Of a stretch of 64,000 nucleotides of DNA, positions 53,416 through 64,000 are shown one piece after another. The position numbers were made by a program, and so were the translations under genes. Every line of letters begins with the position of its first letter. The stretch's first letter is position 1. The DNA comes from Platanthera guangdongensis. Taxonomy: Eukaryota > Streptophyta > Magnoliopsida > Asparagales > Orchidaceae. The stretch is taken from assembly GCA_039583875.1 (NCBI GenBank), contig CM077167.1, positions 154,335,010-154,399,009 of the forward strand, in the 5' to 3' direction. The notes below the pieces were generated by a model. That model ran no database searches. It saw only the letters and a program-made list of their open reading frames with translations, and was not told the DNA's origin.

Positions 53416-54055
53416 TGCACCATCCCTCTCAATGTTTTCCTCTCGCCCTCATCTTTTTGTCTAACACTTATGATTCTGGTTCCCTTTCTTAAAGGGAGAG
53501 CGAGGTGTCTCTGCCTCATTAATTTTTTGTTTAAAACTCTTTATATGCTGACAGCCGCTTCCCCTTTTGGGGTGCTGTGTAATAGTTATTTAGGAGTTAC
53601 TTTATTTTAATTGCCAGTTTGATCTTCCACCCTCTCGCTTAGCTACTAGTCCAAGGTGTATGGCTATTTTTTGGGACGCTGTTTAATCACTACTTTTATT
53701 GCCTTCCATTTCGCTTAAAACCGGCGCGAGGCCCCCCTTTATCGCTTTTTACCCGTCTTGATTACCTCCGTCGGCGCTGCACTGCGAGATCATCTCGCCA
53801 CAAAATTTCTGGGTCCAGTCGTCTCGCCAGTCGGTTTCGGCCACTTCAGCTCACTTGATCCTGGGACGAGGAAAACCCTCCCGCCAGTGGCGAGACCCCC
53901 TATGGCGAGTGCCGGCCAGGGACCTTCTTCCCTGGCCCTATTCCTGGTCACTCTCTGTTTCAGGGACTATCCCCCTTTTGATGAGTCATCGATTTTTCTC
54001 CACGCGAATTCTTACCCTTAGACTTGTTCCCCCAAGTGAGTACCGTCCTCCCAAA
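53416..54055. other. 3' region of antisense gene 2
   Basis: T-rich and C-rich sequence without a convincing gene. It probably holds the polyadenylation region of antisense gene 2 and leads into the 86-bp array. Confidence 0.5.
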
Positions 54056-55250
54056 ACACCCTCAACCACCGAGTGAGCCTACAGCCCTGCCAGCTAGATG
54101 GGAGCCTGGTCAGCGGGTCTGCTCGGGGTCTCCTCTCCAAAACACCACCAACCACCGAGTGAGCCTACAGCCCTGCCAGCTAGATGGGAGCCTGGTCAGC
54201 GGGTCTGCTCGGGGTCTCCTCTCCAAAACACCACCAACCACCGAGTGAGCCTACAGCCCTGCCAGCTAGATGGGAGCCTGGTCAGCGGGTCTGCTCGGGG
54301 TCTCCTCTCTAAAACACCACCAACCACCGAGTGAGCCTACAGCCCTGCCAGCTAGATGGGAGCCTGGTCAGCGGGTCTGCACGGGGTCTCCTCTCCAAAA
54401 CACCACCAACCACCGAGTGAGCCTAGAGCCCTACCAGCTAGATGGGAGCCTGGTCAGCGGGTCTGCTCGGGGTATCCTCTCCAAAACACCACCAACCACC
54501 GAGTCAGCCTACAGCCCTGCCAGCTAGATGGGAGCCTGGTCAGCGGGTCTGCTCGGGGTCTCCTCTCCAAAACACCACCATCCACCGAGTGAGCCTACAG
54601 CCCTGCCAGCTAGATAGGAGCCTGGTCAGCGGGTCTGCTCGGGGTCTCCTCTCCAAAACACCACCAACCACCGAGTGAGCCTATAGCCCTGCCAGCTAGA
54701 TGGGAGCCTGGTCAGCGGGTCTGCTCGGGGTCTCCTCTCCAAAACACCACCAACCACCGAGTGAGCCTACAGCCCTGCCAGCTAGATGGGAGCCTGGTCA
54801 GCAGGTCTGCTCGGGGTCTCCTCTCCAAAACACCATCAACCACCGAGTGAGCCTACAGCCCTGCCAGCTAGATGGGAGCCTGGTCAGCGGGTCTGCTCGG
54901 GGTCTCCTCTCCAAAACACCACCAACCACCGAGTGAGCCTACAGCCCTGCCAGCTAGATGGGAGCCTGGTCAGCGGGTCTGCTCGGGGTCTCCTCTCCAA
55001 AACACCATCAACCACCGAGTGAGCCTACAGCCCTGCCAGCTAGATGGGAGCCTGGTCAGCGGGTCTGCTCGGGGTCTCCTCTCCAAGACACCACCAACCA
55101 CCGAGTGAGCGTATAGCCCTGCCAGCTAGATGGGAGCCTGGTCAGCGGGTCTGCTCGGGGTCTCCTCTCCAAAACACCACCAACCACCGAGTGAGCCTAC
55201 AGCCCTGCCAGCTAGATGGGAGCCTGGTCAGCGGGTCTGCTCGGGGTTGT
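54056..55250. repeat. 86-bp tandem array, about 14 copies
   Basis: The unit containing GAGTGAGCCTACAGCCCTGC and GATGGGAGCCTGGTCAGCGG repeats every 86 bases with very few differences, so it is young or homogenised. It lies between pol and the antisense genes, the hypervariable 3' region of Tat elements from which satellites can arise. Reading frames through it are artefacts of the repetition. Confidence 0.97.
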
Positions 55251-55369
55251 TTCTATAAATCATCTCGCCCCTGGTGCCTCACAGAGGTCACCCACACTTC
55301 CACCAAAAGAGCACATCGGGATGATAAGCATTTCCAAATAACAATAGAAAGATACTGTGAAGTAGAGTG

Positions 55370-57188
55370 TTACGAGTAAAATCTCTTCAAATCATCCCCA
55401 CTCCGGGCTCGCTCGAGAGATACCCCGTCCACATTCTGGAGGTGGTACCCTCCTGACTTTAAGACTTCTTTTATTACAAAAGGACCCTCCCAATTTGGGT
55501 TAAGTTTTCCTACAGAGGCTCCTCTACCCGCCGCGTCAACCTTTTTTAGGACCAAATCTCCTTTCACAAACTGTTTGACCCTTACATGCTTGTCGAAGTA
55601 CCTCGCCATCCGGCGCTTGACTTCCTCTTGCCGGACCACTGCTAAATCCCGGAGCTCCTCCACGAGTTCCAACGAAAGTCTCTGCTCTTCTTCGTTCTCT
55701 GTTCTCCATCCTTCGGCTCCTTCCCTTGCAACCACTATTCTTGGCGATGCGACCTCGAACTCGACAGGTATGACGGCCTCTGAGCCATGAGAGAGCTTAA
55801 ATGGGGTCTCTCCCGTGGCTGTGTTTGGTGTAGTTCTCAAGGCCCACAGTACTGAAGGTAATTGCTCCACCCAGCTTCCTCTCAAATTCTCCACCTTTTT
55901 CTTCAACAAATTGACAATGACCTTATTGGCCGCTTCGACCTGTCCGTTACTCCGCGGATGATGAACAGAGGCAAAGCGGAGATCTATCCCCAAACGAATG
56001 CAGAAATCCACGAACTCCCTGCTTGCAAATTGGGGTCCATTATCCATCACAATGGCTAGGGGCAACCCATGCCGGCAGACGATCTCCCCCCAAATGAAGT
56101 TCTTGACCACCTGCAAGGTTACCTTAGCCAATGCTTTCACCTCCAGCCATTTTGAAAAGTAATCTACCATGACTATCAGGAACTTCCTTTGGCCACTTGC
56201 TTGGGGAAAGGGGCCCACCAGATCTAGCCCCCATATAGCGAATGGCCAGGGAGCCGTGATGGTCCGCAACCTCTGGGCCGGAAGGAGCTGAAGAGGGGCG
56301 AACTCCTGGCATTTTTGGCACTTTTTCGCAAACTCCTCCGCATCTCTCCTGAGGGTAGGCCAAAAGTACCCCTGCCTCAGCACCCTCCCTTCTAAAGTCC
56401 GGCTCCCCGAGTGACTTCCGCATTCTCCGGAGTGGATCTCTTGCAGAACCCTGGGAACCTCTTCCTCCGACACACACCTGGCCAGCAAACCTGTCAAGGT
56501 CTTGCGATATAAAAATCCATCCTTCAATAGGTAGTATGCCGACTTGTATCTGGTACGCTTCTTGTCGAGTTCCGTCGCGGGTAACTGTCCCGATGCCAAA
56601 AAGATGATGAAGGGGTCCATCCACGACCTTTGTTGGCACACTTCCATAAGCTCTCCTTCCTCTATGGACGGTCTGAAGAGTTCCGTCACTGTTCCCCCGG
56701 CTCGAGGGCCGTGCTTGGCGAGTTGGTCGGCCTGGGTGCTCTCCTCTCTCGGGACGTGTTGAATTGAGAAACTTCGGAACTGCCCTATGATGTCCTTGAC
56801 CTTTCCCAAATACAGCTGGAGGGCTGGCTCCCTTGCCTCGAATTCTCCTTTGATCTGACCTGCCACCACCATGGAGTCCGTCGAGGCCTCAATGTCTTGT
56901 ATGCCCAGCTCCTGGGCTAACCTAAGCCCTGCTATGACCGCCTCATATTCCGCCTGGTTGTTGGTGACTGAAAAATGAATCTTCAAGGCTTGCTCAATCT
57001 GGGTCCCCTCCGGGCTGGTCAAAACCACTCCCCCCCCCCCAAAAGAGTTTCTCCCTGACGCTCCATCCACTAACATTTTCCAAGTTGCTCGAGGGGACGT
57101 CTCCGCTTCTCGGACCTCAACCACATAGTCTGCCAAGAAATCGGCCACCGCCTGCGCCTTGATGGCGAGCCGTGGAACGAAGACGAGA
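55370..57188 (-). pseudogene. pol: Tat2 pol C-terminal part: second RNase H and integrase
   Basis: After a frameshift near 57190 the frame is open to the stop at 55370. An extra RNase H domain, typical of Tat, spans about 57090-56690 (VDGASGRNSFGGGGVV, NNQAEYEAVIAGL, STDSMVV, ADQLAKHG). Integrase follows with HSGECGSHSG and C..C near 56310, WGLDLVGPFP, VMDNGPQFAS and HPRSNGQVEAANK, so D, D and E are all present. The C-terminus (GDLVLKKVDAAGRG, NWEGPFVIKEV) ends without a chromodomain. A C11 run near 57033 lies inside the frame without breaking it. This is the best-preserved pol module in the window. Confidence 0.9.
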
Positions 57189-58217
57189 TCAAATTCGCTG
57201 AGTTCTATTGACCATTTTGCCAGCCTCCCCCGAATGCTCCACCCCGCTCAAGATGTTACGGAGAGGGTGGTCGGTCACCACTCGGATGGAGTGTGCTTGG
57301 AAATATGGTCTGAGCTTTCGGGCCGAGATGATGAGCGCAAATGCTAACTTTTCCAGGATGGGGTACCCGAGTTCCGCCTTCTTCAGGACCCTGCTTACGT
57401 AATAAATTGGGAATTGTTTCTTTCCTTCTTTACGCACAAGAACCGAGCTTACCGCCTCCATCCCTACCCCCAAATATAGGAACAGGTCTTCGGCTTCCCT
57501 TGGTCCCTGGAGTAAGGGCGTCTGGGTAAGCTGCTGCTTTATGGCCTGAAAAGCCGTCTCGCACTCCGCGGTCCACTCGAAGCCCTTACCCCCTCGCAGC
57601 GTTCGAAAGAAGGGCGAACATCTCTCCCCCGCCCGGGAAAGGAACCTGCTCAGCCCGGCCAACTTTCCTGTGAGACGCTGGACTTCCTTCACATTTCGGG
57701 GGGACTCCAGTTCCAGGATTGCTCTCACTTTTTCGGGGTTGGGCTCCACTCCAGATGGAGTGAGTAGATGCCCCAGGAATCTTCCTCTGCTAGCGCCGAA
57801 AACGCATTTCAGGGGGTTGAGCCTCATTTTATACTCCCTCAGGGTCTTAAAGGTTTCCTCCAGATCTAGGACATGAGCCCCGAGGTCCTTACTTTTGATC
57901 ATCAAGTCGTCTACGTAAACCTCGAGATTCCTTCCTCTCTGTTCTCGGAAAATTCGATCCATCATCCTTTGATAGGTTGCGCCCGCATTTTTCAAACCGA
58001 AGGGCATCATATTAAAGCAAAAGCACCCATCCTCCGTGACGAAGATGACGTCCTTAACGTCCGGAGGATGCATGCGTATTTGATGGTACCTAGAAAACAC
58101 ATCCAAGAAACTCATAAAAGGGAAACCGACGGCTGAGCCAACCAGCGCGTCGATTCGGGGCAGCGAATAACAATCCTTAGGGAATGCTTTATTTAAAAGA
58201 GAAAAATCTACGCACAT
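57189..58217 (-). pseudogene. pol: Tat2 reverse transcriptase and first RNase H
   Basis: It is open from the poly-C frameshift near 58235 to 57189. RT landmarks are MCVDFSLLNKAFPKD, FLDVFSRYHQI with its catalytic Asp, CFNMMPFGLKNAGATYQ and VYVDDLMIKS, so the catalytic triad is intact. GHLLTPSGVEPNPEKV and LSRFLSRAGE mark the thumb and connection. RNase H begins with LFLYLGVGMEAVSSVL, where the usual catalytic Asp position is not obvious, and ends at VVTDHPLRNIL. Frameshifts at both ends are small, so only two indels separate this module from its neighbours. Confidence 0.92.
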
Positions 58218-58240
58218 CCTCCACTTACCCCCCCCCCTTT

Positions 58241-59803
58241 TTTGACCATTACAACATTACTCACCCACCCCGGATACTTACAGGCGGACACAAACCCCGC
58301 CTTAAGCAATTTTTCCACTTCCTCTCTAATAGGTCCGGCCATCTTGGAGGCGATGGCCCTCTTCTTCTGTTGTATGGGGCGGGTGTTGGGGTCTAGATTG
58401 AGGCGGTGACAGGCGACGTCTGCATCGACCCCCGGCATGTCCGCGACGCTCCATGCGAAGACGTCAATATTGTTTTGCATGCAGGTTCTGACCTTCTCTC
58501 GGTCCTCCGGGTTGAGCTCGCCACTGATTTTTATCCTTTCTACTCGGCCTTCCTTGGTGTGTATTTCTACCTCCAGGACCTCCACCGCAGCTTTCAGCCT
58601 GGATGGCTCCTCCTCTCCTTCCTGCTCTGCCTGCTTACCCTGCTGCTAGGCTTTGTCTTCTACGTTGGCCACCATTCTCTCTTCCCCCGGCTGCTCCGCC
58701 TCCCACTTGCTCGCGCCCTCCTTTTCCTTCCAGGAGGCTCTTCTCTTTTCTGGACGGGTCCCCTCCCCGGGTGATCCGCCCACCTCTTCCGTCTTCCTCT
58801 TCTCCTTCCTCCCTTCCTCTTCTTTTTGCCCCACTTCCCCTACCGCTTCCGTCTCTCCTCCCTCCGCTCCAGCCATTTCTAGCTCCTCCCTCATACCCTT
58901 GTTCCTTGCCACTTCTCCCTCACCTCCAGCTCTTCCCCTCTCCCTTTCTTCTACCATCTCCGTCTCCCCGAACTCCTCTCCCGCCATTCCTTGCTCCTCT
59001 GCAATGCCTCCAACCACTACTACTTCTCCCTCTCCCCCAGCACCTTCCTCCTCCCTTTCTTCTGTCGTCCCCGTCTCCCCGAACTTCTCTCCCGCCATCG
59101 CTGGCTCCCCCGCAATGCCTCCAACCGCTACTACTTCTCCCTCTCCTCCAGCACCTTCCTCTCCTCGCTCTTCTTCGCCTCCTTATTCTTGTTGCAATCG
59201 CTCCATCCTCTTTTCCAACTCCTCTGCGTCCCCCTGCCAGGAGATTGTGTTTACTGCCGTTACATAGCATTCCCTTGCTGCCTTCGGATCTCCTCGTACC
59301 CTGATTTGAGTACCTCCAGAATTCAGCTTCAAGCACTGGTGAAACGACGACGGAACGCATCTGAAAGCGCTGATCAAGGTGCGCCCAAAGATAGCGTTGT
59401 AGCTACTGGGGGCATCCACTATGACAAAACGACAATTTCGGGATAGCCCCCCCAGAGTTACTTGGAGTCCCACACCCCCCTCGACCTCTTTCCTTTCTCC
59501 TGAGAATCCAAACAATGGTCCATCCGCCGCCAGTACCCTCCGTGCCTCCACCCTCATTGCATTGAATGCCTTCTTAAAAATCACGTTCACCGAGCTCCCA
59601 TTGTCGACTAGGATCCGCGATACCGTGAAGTTCTCGATGGCGGTCCGTATCACCAGCGCGTCACAAAAGGGGTCCTCATGGTCGGGCATGTCTTTTCTTG
59701 AAAACGTAATCTTTTCATCTGGAGGAGGGGACTGTGACGTCGAGGCGACACTTCGGCGGTACATAGTGTGAAGGCTCGCCTTTCGGGCCGCCTCTATCCC
59801 CAC
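58241..59803 (-). pseudogene. pol: Tat2 protease, acidic linker and RT N-terminus
   Basis: The protease spans about 59690-59290, with active site ILVDNGSSVNVIF and second signature YNAIFGRTLI. A Glu/Gly-rich linker (59180-58640) includes a 111-bp duplicated segment. The RT N-terminus (58585-58241) has VEVLEVEIHTKEG, FAWSVADMPGVD and EEVEKLLKAGFV and ends at KYPGWVSNVVMVKK before the C10 run. Stops near 59180 and 58645 and the poly-C frameshift are the only breaks seen. The upstream boundary with gag is set by a C-run near 59803. Confidence 0.85.
58915..59165. repeat. 111-bp tandem duplication in the pol linker
   Basis: CCCCGAACTCCTCTCCCGCC (58967) recurs near 59078 and GCAATGCCTCCAACC (59001) recurs at 59112, a 111-base period with about 2.3 copies. 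Read on the minus strand it repeats a 37-residue Glu/Gly/Val block in frame. Confidence 0.85.
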
Positions 59804-61273
59804 CCCCCATTGATCACCCCAACCAGCCCGCGATCCCCTTCATCCGCACGATCCACACATCGATCCTCTTCTCCTGCAATTGTTACTTCCTCTATCCGCA
59901 CCGGCCTTGGTTGTTCTCCAGCTCCTCGAGTCCTCCTTAACTCCAAGAAATTCGGGCAGGTAGCCGTTGCGTGACCTTCGTCCTCGTGGAAGTCACAGTA
60001 TGGCAACGCCACCCCCCCCCCCCCCCCCCTCCGGTCTCCCTTCCTAAGGGTTCCTCCTTCTCCCTGCTCCTGCTCCTCTTCCTCTTTCCCGGCCCCTTCC
60101 TCTGCCTCGGCCGATGGCCATGGCCTGCTGCGGAGGAGGTAGGGGTGGTCTATGACCATACCCCCACCCCATCTGATTGAACCTTCCCGGTCCTCCCTGT
60201 TGATTCCTTCCCCCTTGGGGAAATCCTCTACCTTGCCCGGGGGCAGTCCCCCCCTGCTGCCTCCACCCCAGCTCCGGATACGCCGGAGCCCTCGGCTCTT
60301 CCCTTCTCCTCGCTTCGTGTTGCCTCCCTCCTGTCTCCCTCGACTCTACCTCAGTGAGCCTTGCCAGCTTCTTTGCGAAGGCCGGGTTTGCTGCCTCCAT
60401 TACTATTTCCTTGTCTGCCTTCTCCATCAAGCCCTCAAAGGAAAGAGGCACCTTCCGGGTGAGGCTCATTTTGAAGAACCCTTCTCGCAGTCCTACTGTG
60501 AAAGCCATCTGGAGGGCAAAACCCGACACCTCCTGTATATCCAGAATTTCCTCTTGGAACCTATCCACGAACTGAGCCAGTGATTCATCCACCTTCTACT
60601 TAATCAAGAAGATCGATTCTGGGTTCTTCTTCCTTTTCTTAGATGTGGAGAACCGGAGCTGGAAGCTCCTACTCAAGTCCTCGAAGCAATATATCGAGCC
60701 TGCCGGGAGTTGATGGAACCAGTCCCTAGCCTTGTCTTTCAGAGTGATCGCAAAGAGGCGGCACTTAAACGCGTCCGTCATGGGCCTGATCGAGACAGCG
60801 TCTTCGAACCACTGCAAGTGATGGAGGGGATCGTCCTTCCCTATATAGTAATTCATCTCGGGCTCTCGGAAGCCCTCCGGGACCGGAGCGGACAGGACTA
60901 GCTCGCAAAAAGGGGACCCCCGCGCCGCCGGTCTCGCCACCCCTACTCGCGCGACGACCTCCCCTGGCGCGATGGTACTCGCCTGACTTGGGAACAGCTC
61001 CCTTCCCGCCATGTCCCTCCCGGTCCCTTCCAACATCACCTCCTTTCCCGGCCTTCTCCCCGGGGCATCTTCTCCGACTCGCGTCGAGACGAGTTCCTCC
61101 TGAGTCGCGAGAGCTGGCACTGTGGGCAGTGGAGTTGAACAGTCTCCCTGCCGCGAGATCCCCTGCAATAGATCCATGATCCCCTTGATCGAAGCCAGGA
61201 ACTCCGTTCTTCCTACAAATCCCCCCTGATTATCTGACTCCCCTCCTTCTCCTTCTTCATGATCTCCCGCCAT
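59794..61273 (-). pseudogene. gag: Tat2 gag (broken at homopolymers)
   Basis: The ATG at 61273 begins MAGDHEEGEGGES, 55 bases after the LTR. The capsid core at about 60870-60400 has MNYYIGKDDPLHHLQWFE, RDWFHQLPAGS, LRFSTSKKRKK and FVDRFQEEILDI. One stop at about 60596 interrupts it. A Gly/Arg-rich stretch follows. A run of 18 C at about 60011-60028 shifts the frame, after which the knuckle-like YCDFHEDEGHATATCPNFL (C-x2-H-x4-H-x4-C) is read near 60005-59950. The spacing of this motif is the same as in Tat1 gag. Another C-run at about 59806 shifts the frame into protease. Confidence 0.85.
60011..60028. repeat. poly-C run in Tat2 gag
   Basis: Around 18 consecutive C with one following T-rich edge. 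It separates two gag frames. The length may be misassembled or a slippage site. Confidence 0.85.
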
Positions 61274-61308
61274 GTTGGTTGCTCAAGGTTCTTCTCTGAG
61301 GGCTGCGT

Positions 61309-61328
61309 CCACGCTCACCGCACCAAAA
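61309..61328 (-). other. Tat2 primer-binding site
   Basis: On the minus strand TTTTGGTGCGGTGAGCGTGG follows the 5' LTR directly. The TGG start is as expected, but I cannot assign the tRNA. Confidence 0.6.
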
Positions 61329-62012
61329 TGTTGGAACCAGCTTTCTGATCCCTCCTAGAGTTCGAAACAGGATGCGGCCCATACGTACTCTCCCTGCGCT
61401 ACCGCCCTGACGAGAGTTAGCGACCTGAAAACAGACCGAGGGGATTCAGCTTGGAGGTCCCGCCTCTTACCCGGAAGAACTGAGAGTCTTCCCCTCCCTA
61501 GCCAGTGCTGAGCTAGGTGCCTGTGAAGAAAATAGTGAGAAGGTTCAACCACCTTTTCTCAGGCACCTTATCGGTCTATTTATAGGTTTCTGAATCTGTT
61601 CTGCAAATATCATTTCCAAACCATCTTGAAATGACCAAAACACCCTGGACCGGGTCTGCTAATAGCCCAACTCCGCTGTTCTGGAGAGCTATTCGCAGGC
61701 CCCCAGGGTTAAAATGTAAAACTATCTGGGGCCCAAAGGTAAAATCCCCCTTATAGTTAAAAAGATGAAAACCGTCTTCCTTCCTGCGGCGAGTGGGGAG
61801 GGACCCGCCAATCTCTTTAGAGGATCTCGCCTGTGGGCTACTCGCTCGCGCCCGAAGGTCTCGTCTAGCGAGATCTCGCCTAGCGAGACCTTGCCTAGCG
61901 AGATCTCGCCTAGCTTAACGAGATCTCTCCCGATAACCGGTCTCGCCTTATCTTGCGAGCTGTCCCTTCTTCCCTTGCTTTGTTGGCCTACTCGCGAGCA
62001 CAAGGTTGTACA
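61329..62012 (-). repeat. Tat2 5' LTR
   Basis: 684 bp, differing from 49199-49882 at five positions by eye (four transitions and one transversion). It carries the TATA box at 61577-61584 and the palindrome cluster at 61858-61930. Confidence 0.97.
61577..61584 (-). promoter_or_regulatory. TATA box of Tat2 5' LTR
   Basis: TATAAATA on the minus strand, about 300 bases before the gag ATG at 61273. It is the likely promoter of the genomic RNA. Confidence 0.72.
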
Positions 62013-64000
62013 ATAAGCATTCTTAAAAACAAACATATTTTTAGATAGTAAGAGCATATAAAGGATAATGATTTTTAAAACTGAAAAGTTGATGTTTGAG
62101 TTAAAGTCCCAAGAGATGTTATTCTATTGAGATATAATTGTAAGCAAGATTTGAAAATATCAAGAAAAGATACAAAGCTACAATGTAATAAAATTTGCAT
62201 TTCAAGTAAACAAAAACATTGAAGTGGTCATTTTTTGTTATTTTGTGCATTTACTTCAGTTTGTAAAAAAATTATGTAGAAATGCATTAGGATCCAATTA
62301 TCATGAGTAGAAGTTTTATATATGATAATAATGTGTACAAAACTGATTTGATAAAGTATACAAATGTATTAATCAAAACGAATGACATATATAATGAAAT
62401 AATACAATATTAAAATACACAAATAAAATTACTTCCACGATATTTCAATGCACATACATAAAAATTACAACTACCAAGGTGCTTCGCACACACAATGCTC
62501 ATGAAAACTTATCAGGGAGCGAAGTAGTGCTTGGGGATCACATTTATTCTTTTTAACTTTGTTTTTTTGTGTGATCTAGTGTACTAAGAGAAGTGGTGGA
62601 TACTATTATTTGTTACAAGACACTTTACAATCTTTTCCAAGGTGCTCAACCTCACAATGCTCATTAAAACTTGTCAGGAGGGTGAGTAGTGCTTGGTGGA
62701 GTTTTCCTTATCATTTATTCTATGTTTTTTATGTTTGTGACCAAGGACTCCGAATTCACTTGTTTTGCAAACAATATCATTTTAATTTTTTTAAACCACT
62801 TTTCTCTAATGAATAAGTGCATGAAAAACAAAGAATTGAAATAAATAATTCAATGTAGTGTCGGTAATCTATTTATGAATTTTAATTATTATGTTATTAC
62901 ACTACGCAATCATGAAAGTATATGACTAATAACACTTGTAGGTTATTAAAATAATTGATTGAATGAACCATTATCAAACATAAAACATTACTCATACTTA
63001 TAGGCTTACTAAACAATCTTACACATGATTTTCTACAATCGATTTCATTGCACATAATAAGATAATAATCAAGACATGACATAAACAACAATTTTGTATA
63101 AAACTTGAAAATTAAATTAAACAATCTATTTAATCTTTAATGGATATAATTAGTCATCCTTGACAATGACAATGAATAACAATCATTTTTTATATATATA
63201 GTTTCTGATTTTTTTTATAACAATACAAGACAATAAACACACATAAATAAACAATAAGTAAACAAAACATATTTGGTTTTTTAATGGTTTTATAATTTTT
63301 AATTTGTTTTTTTTAATATCTTTAAAAATGACTAGTATAAAAAATATACACATGTTCAAACAAATACGCATGATATAAATAATCATAAAGTGAAAAATAA
63401 TGTTCATGCAATGAATATGATATTAGTATTTCCTAGATTAAACTACCCAAGCTATATGTCTACACCCTAGCCCCATACTAAGTGACGAATGAGCATGAGG
63501 AGCTCCACATGTGGCGTAGATTCGAGTGTTAATTCCATATGCATACAAAAGAGGCCGCTACACCTAACACTCTTTCCCCCCAGTGCCACGCAAGGCCCCA
63601 CTAGAAACCTTCCCCGGTTAAGGACAAGATATGACTTACAGATTAGCATCTCTAATGCATAAAACCTACGCCCTCACTAAAGTGAGACACATAATGTGGG
63701 TGAATGATCATGGACATACTAAGCTTTTATGTCTAAGAATGAAATCATAAACTATGAATTTTATGTAAGATTGATTATAGTTTATTTTAAAGTCACATAG
63801 TTGATATATCATGAATTTTGATTTATGAAAAGAATGAATTTAAGAATATGATATCAGCTAGTCATAATTGATCATAGTGGTTGTACATTAAGTTCATATT
63901 CATCCTTTTAATTAATTTTAAGTGAAAGCTTGTAAGTTTAGTAATATATATAATTCTTTTTTGCTCAATTAAATCCATTTTTAAAAATAATTTCATTAAT
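62013..64000. other. AT-rich sequence right of Tat2, presumed continuation of S4
   Basis: It starts with the ATAAG duplication, so it continues the sequence left of 49199. No domain or long frame is seen on either strand. A 65-base segment (CAAGGTGCTTCGCAC... near 62477) recurs imperfectly near 62637. The stretch 63430-63690 is richer in GC and looks unlike its surroundings. No pol or ORF3 of S4 could be identified, so S4 is either non-autonomous or its genes lie further right. Confidence 0.5.

Larger units (their letters stand above)
49199..62012 (-). mobile_element. Tat2: full-length Tat-type Ty3/gypsy element
   Basis: It is 12,814 bp with two 684-bp LTRs and an ATAAG target duplication. 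Gag, protease, RT, dual RNase H and integrase are on the minus strand. Two spliced genes on the plus strand and an 86-bp tandem array lie between pol and the 3' LTR. I counted five differences between the LTRs, about 0.7%, so the insertion is recent. It is inserted in S4. Confidence 0.95.

Noticed and set aside
54098..55379. Series of 78-residue plus-strand ORFs
   Set aside because: They recur every 86 bases and are shadows of the tandem array.
58603..59304. Pro/Leu/Ser-rich plus-strand ORFs of over 200 residues
   Set aside because: They are antisense shadows of the acidic pol linker of Tat2. Composition mirrors the Glu/Gly codons of the real frame.

Overview
The window is intergenic DNA from a flowering plant genome, probably pericentromeric or otherwise repeat-rich. 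It is made almost entirely of nested LTR retrotransposons. I found no host protein gene, tRNA or rRNA. The evidence for a plant is the mix of Sirevirus-type Ty1/copia elements with an extra ORF3, Athila-type Ty3/gypsy elements with an Asp-tRNA-like primer site, and Tat-type Ty3/gypsy elements with antisense genes.

Layout. 1-868: an 84-bp minisatellite. 869-5476 plus 17457-17495: a minus-strand Tat-like element with only a gag gene (Tat1) and part of a long LTR. 5477-17451: a full-length plus-strand Sirevirus (S1) inserted in the Tat1 LTR, with 1539-bp LTRs and a CGAGC target duplication. 17496-23263: an old plus-strand Sirevirus remnant (S2) that has lost its integrase and reverse transcriptase but keeps ORF3. 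23264-26961 and 39272 to about 44600: an Athila element (Athila1) inserted in the S2 3' LTR. 26962-39266: a full-length minus-strand Sirevirus (S3) inserted in the Athila1 polyprotein frame, target duplication ACATT. About 44600-47281: part of an inverted Athila-like element (Athila2). 47282-49198: 3' LTR and PPT region of a minus-strand Sirevirus (S4). 49199-62012: a full-length, young minus-strand Tat element (Tat2), target duplication ATAAG, with 684-bp LTRs. 62013-64000: AT-rich DNA that continues the S4 side and has no recognisable gene.

Within each element the genes follow standard retrotransposon logic: Gag, protease, integrase and reverse transcriptase/RNase H. Sireviruses add ORF3 downstream of pol, and Tat2 adds two spliced genes on the strand opposite its genomic RNA. 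Every polyprotein is broken by stops or frameshifts. The two Tat2 antisense genes are the only reading frames that look intact.

The most interesting pattern is regulatory. In S1, S2 and S3, ORF3 has its own TATA box about 103-121 nt before its ATG. In S1 and S3 a cluster of family-specific short palindromes lies directly upstream of that TATA box, and the same palindromes fill the LTR. Each LTR family in the window has its own palindrome. The three Sirevirus copies also share a short GTAA...GCAG segment at the gag-pol junction whose removal would join gag to pol in frame.
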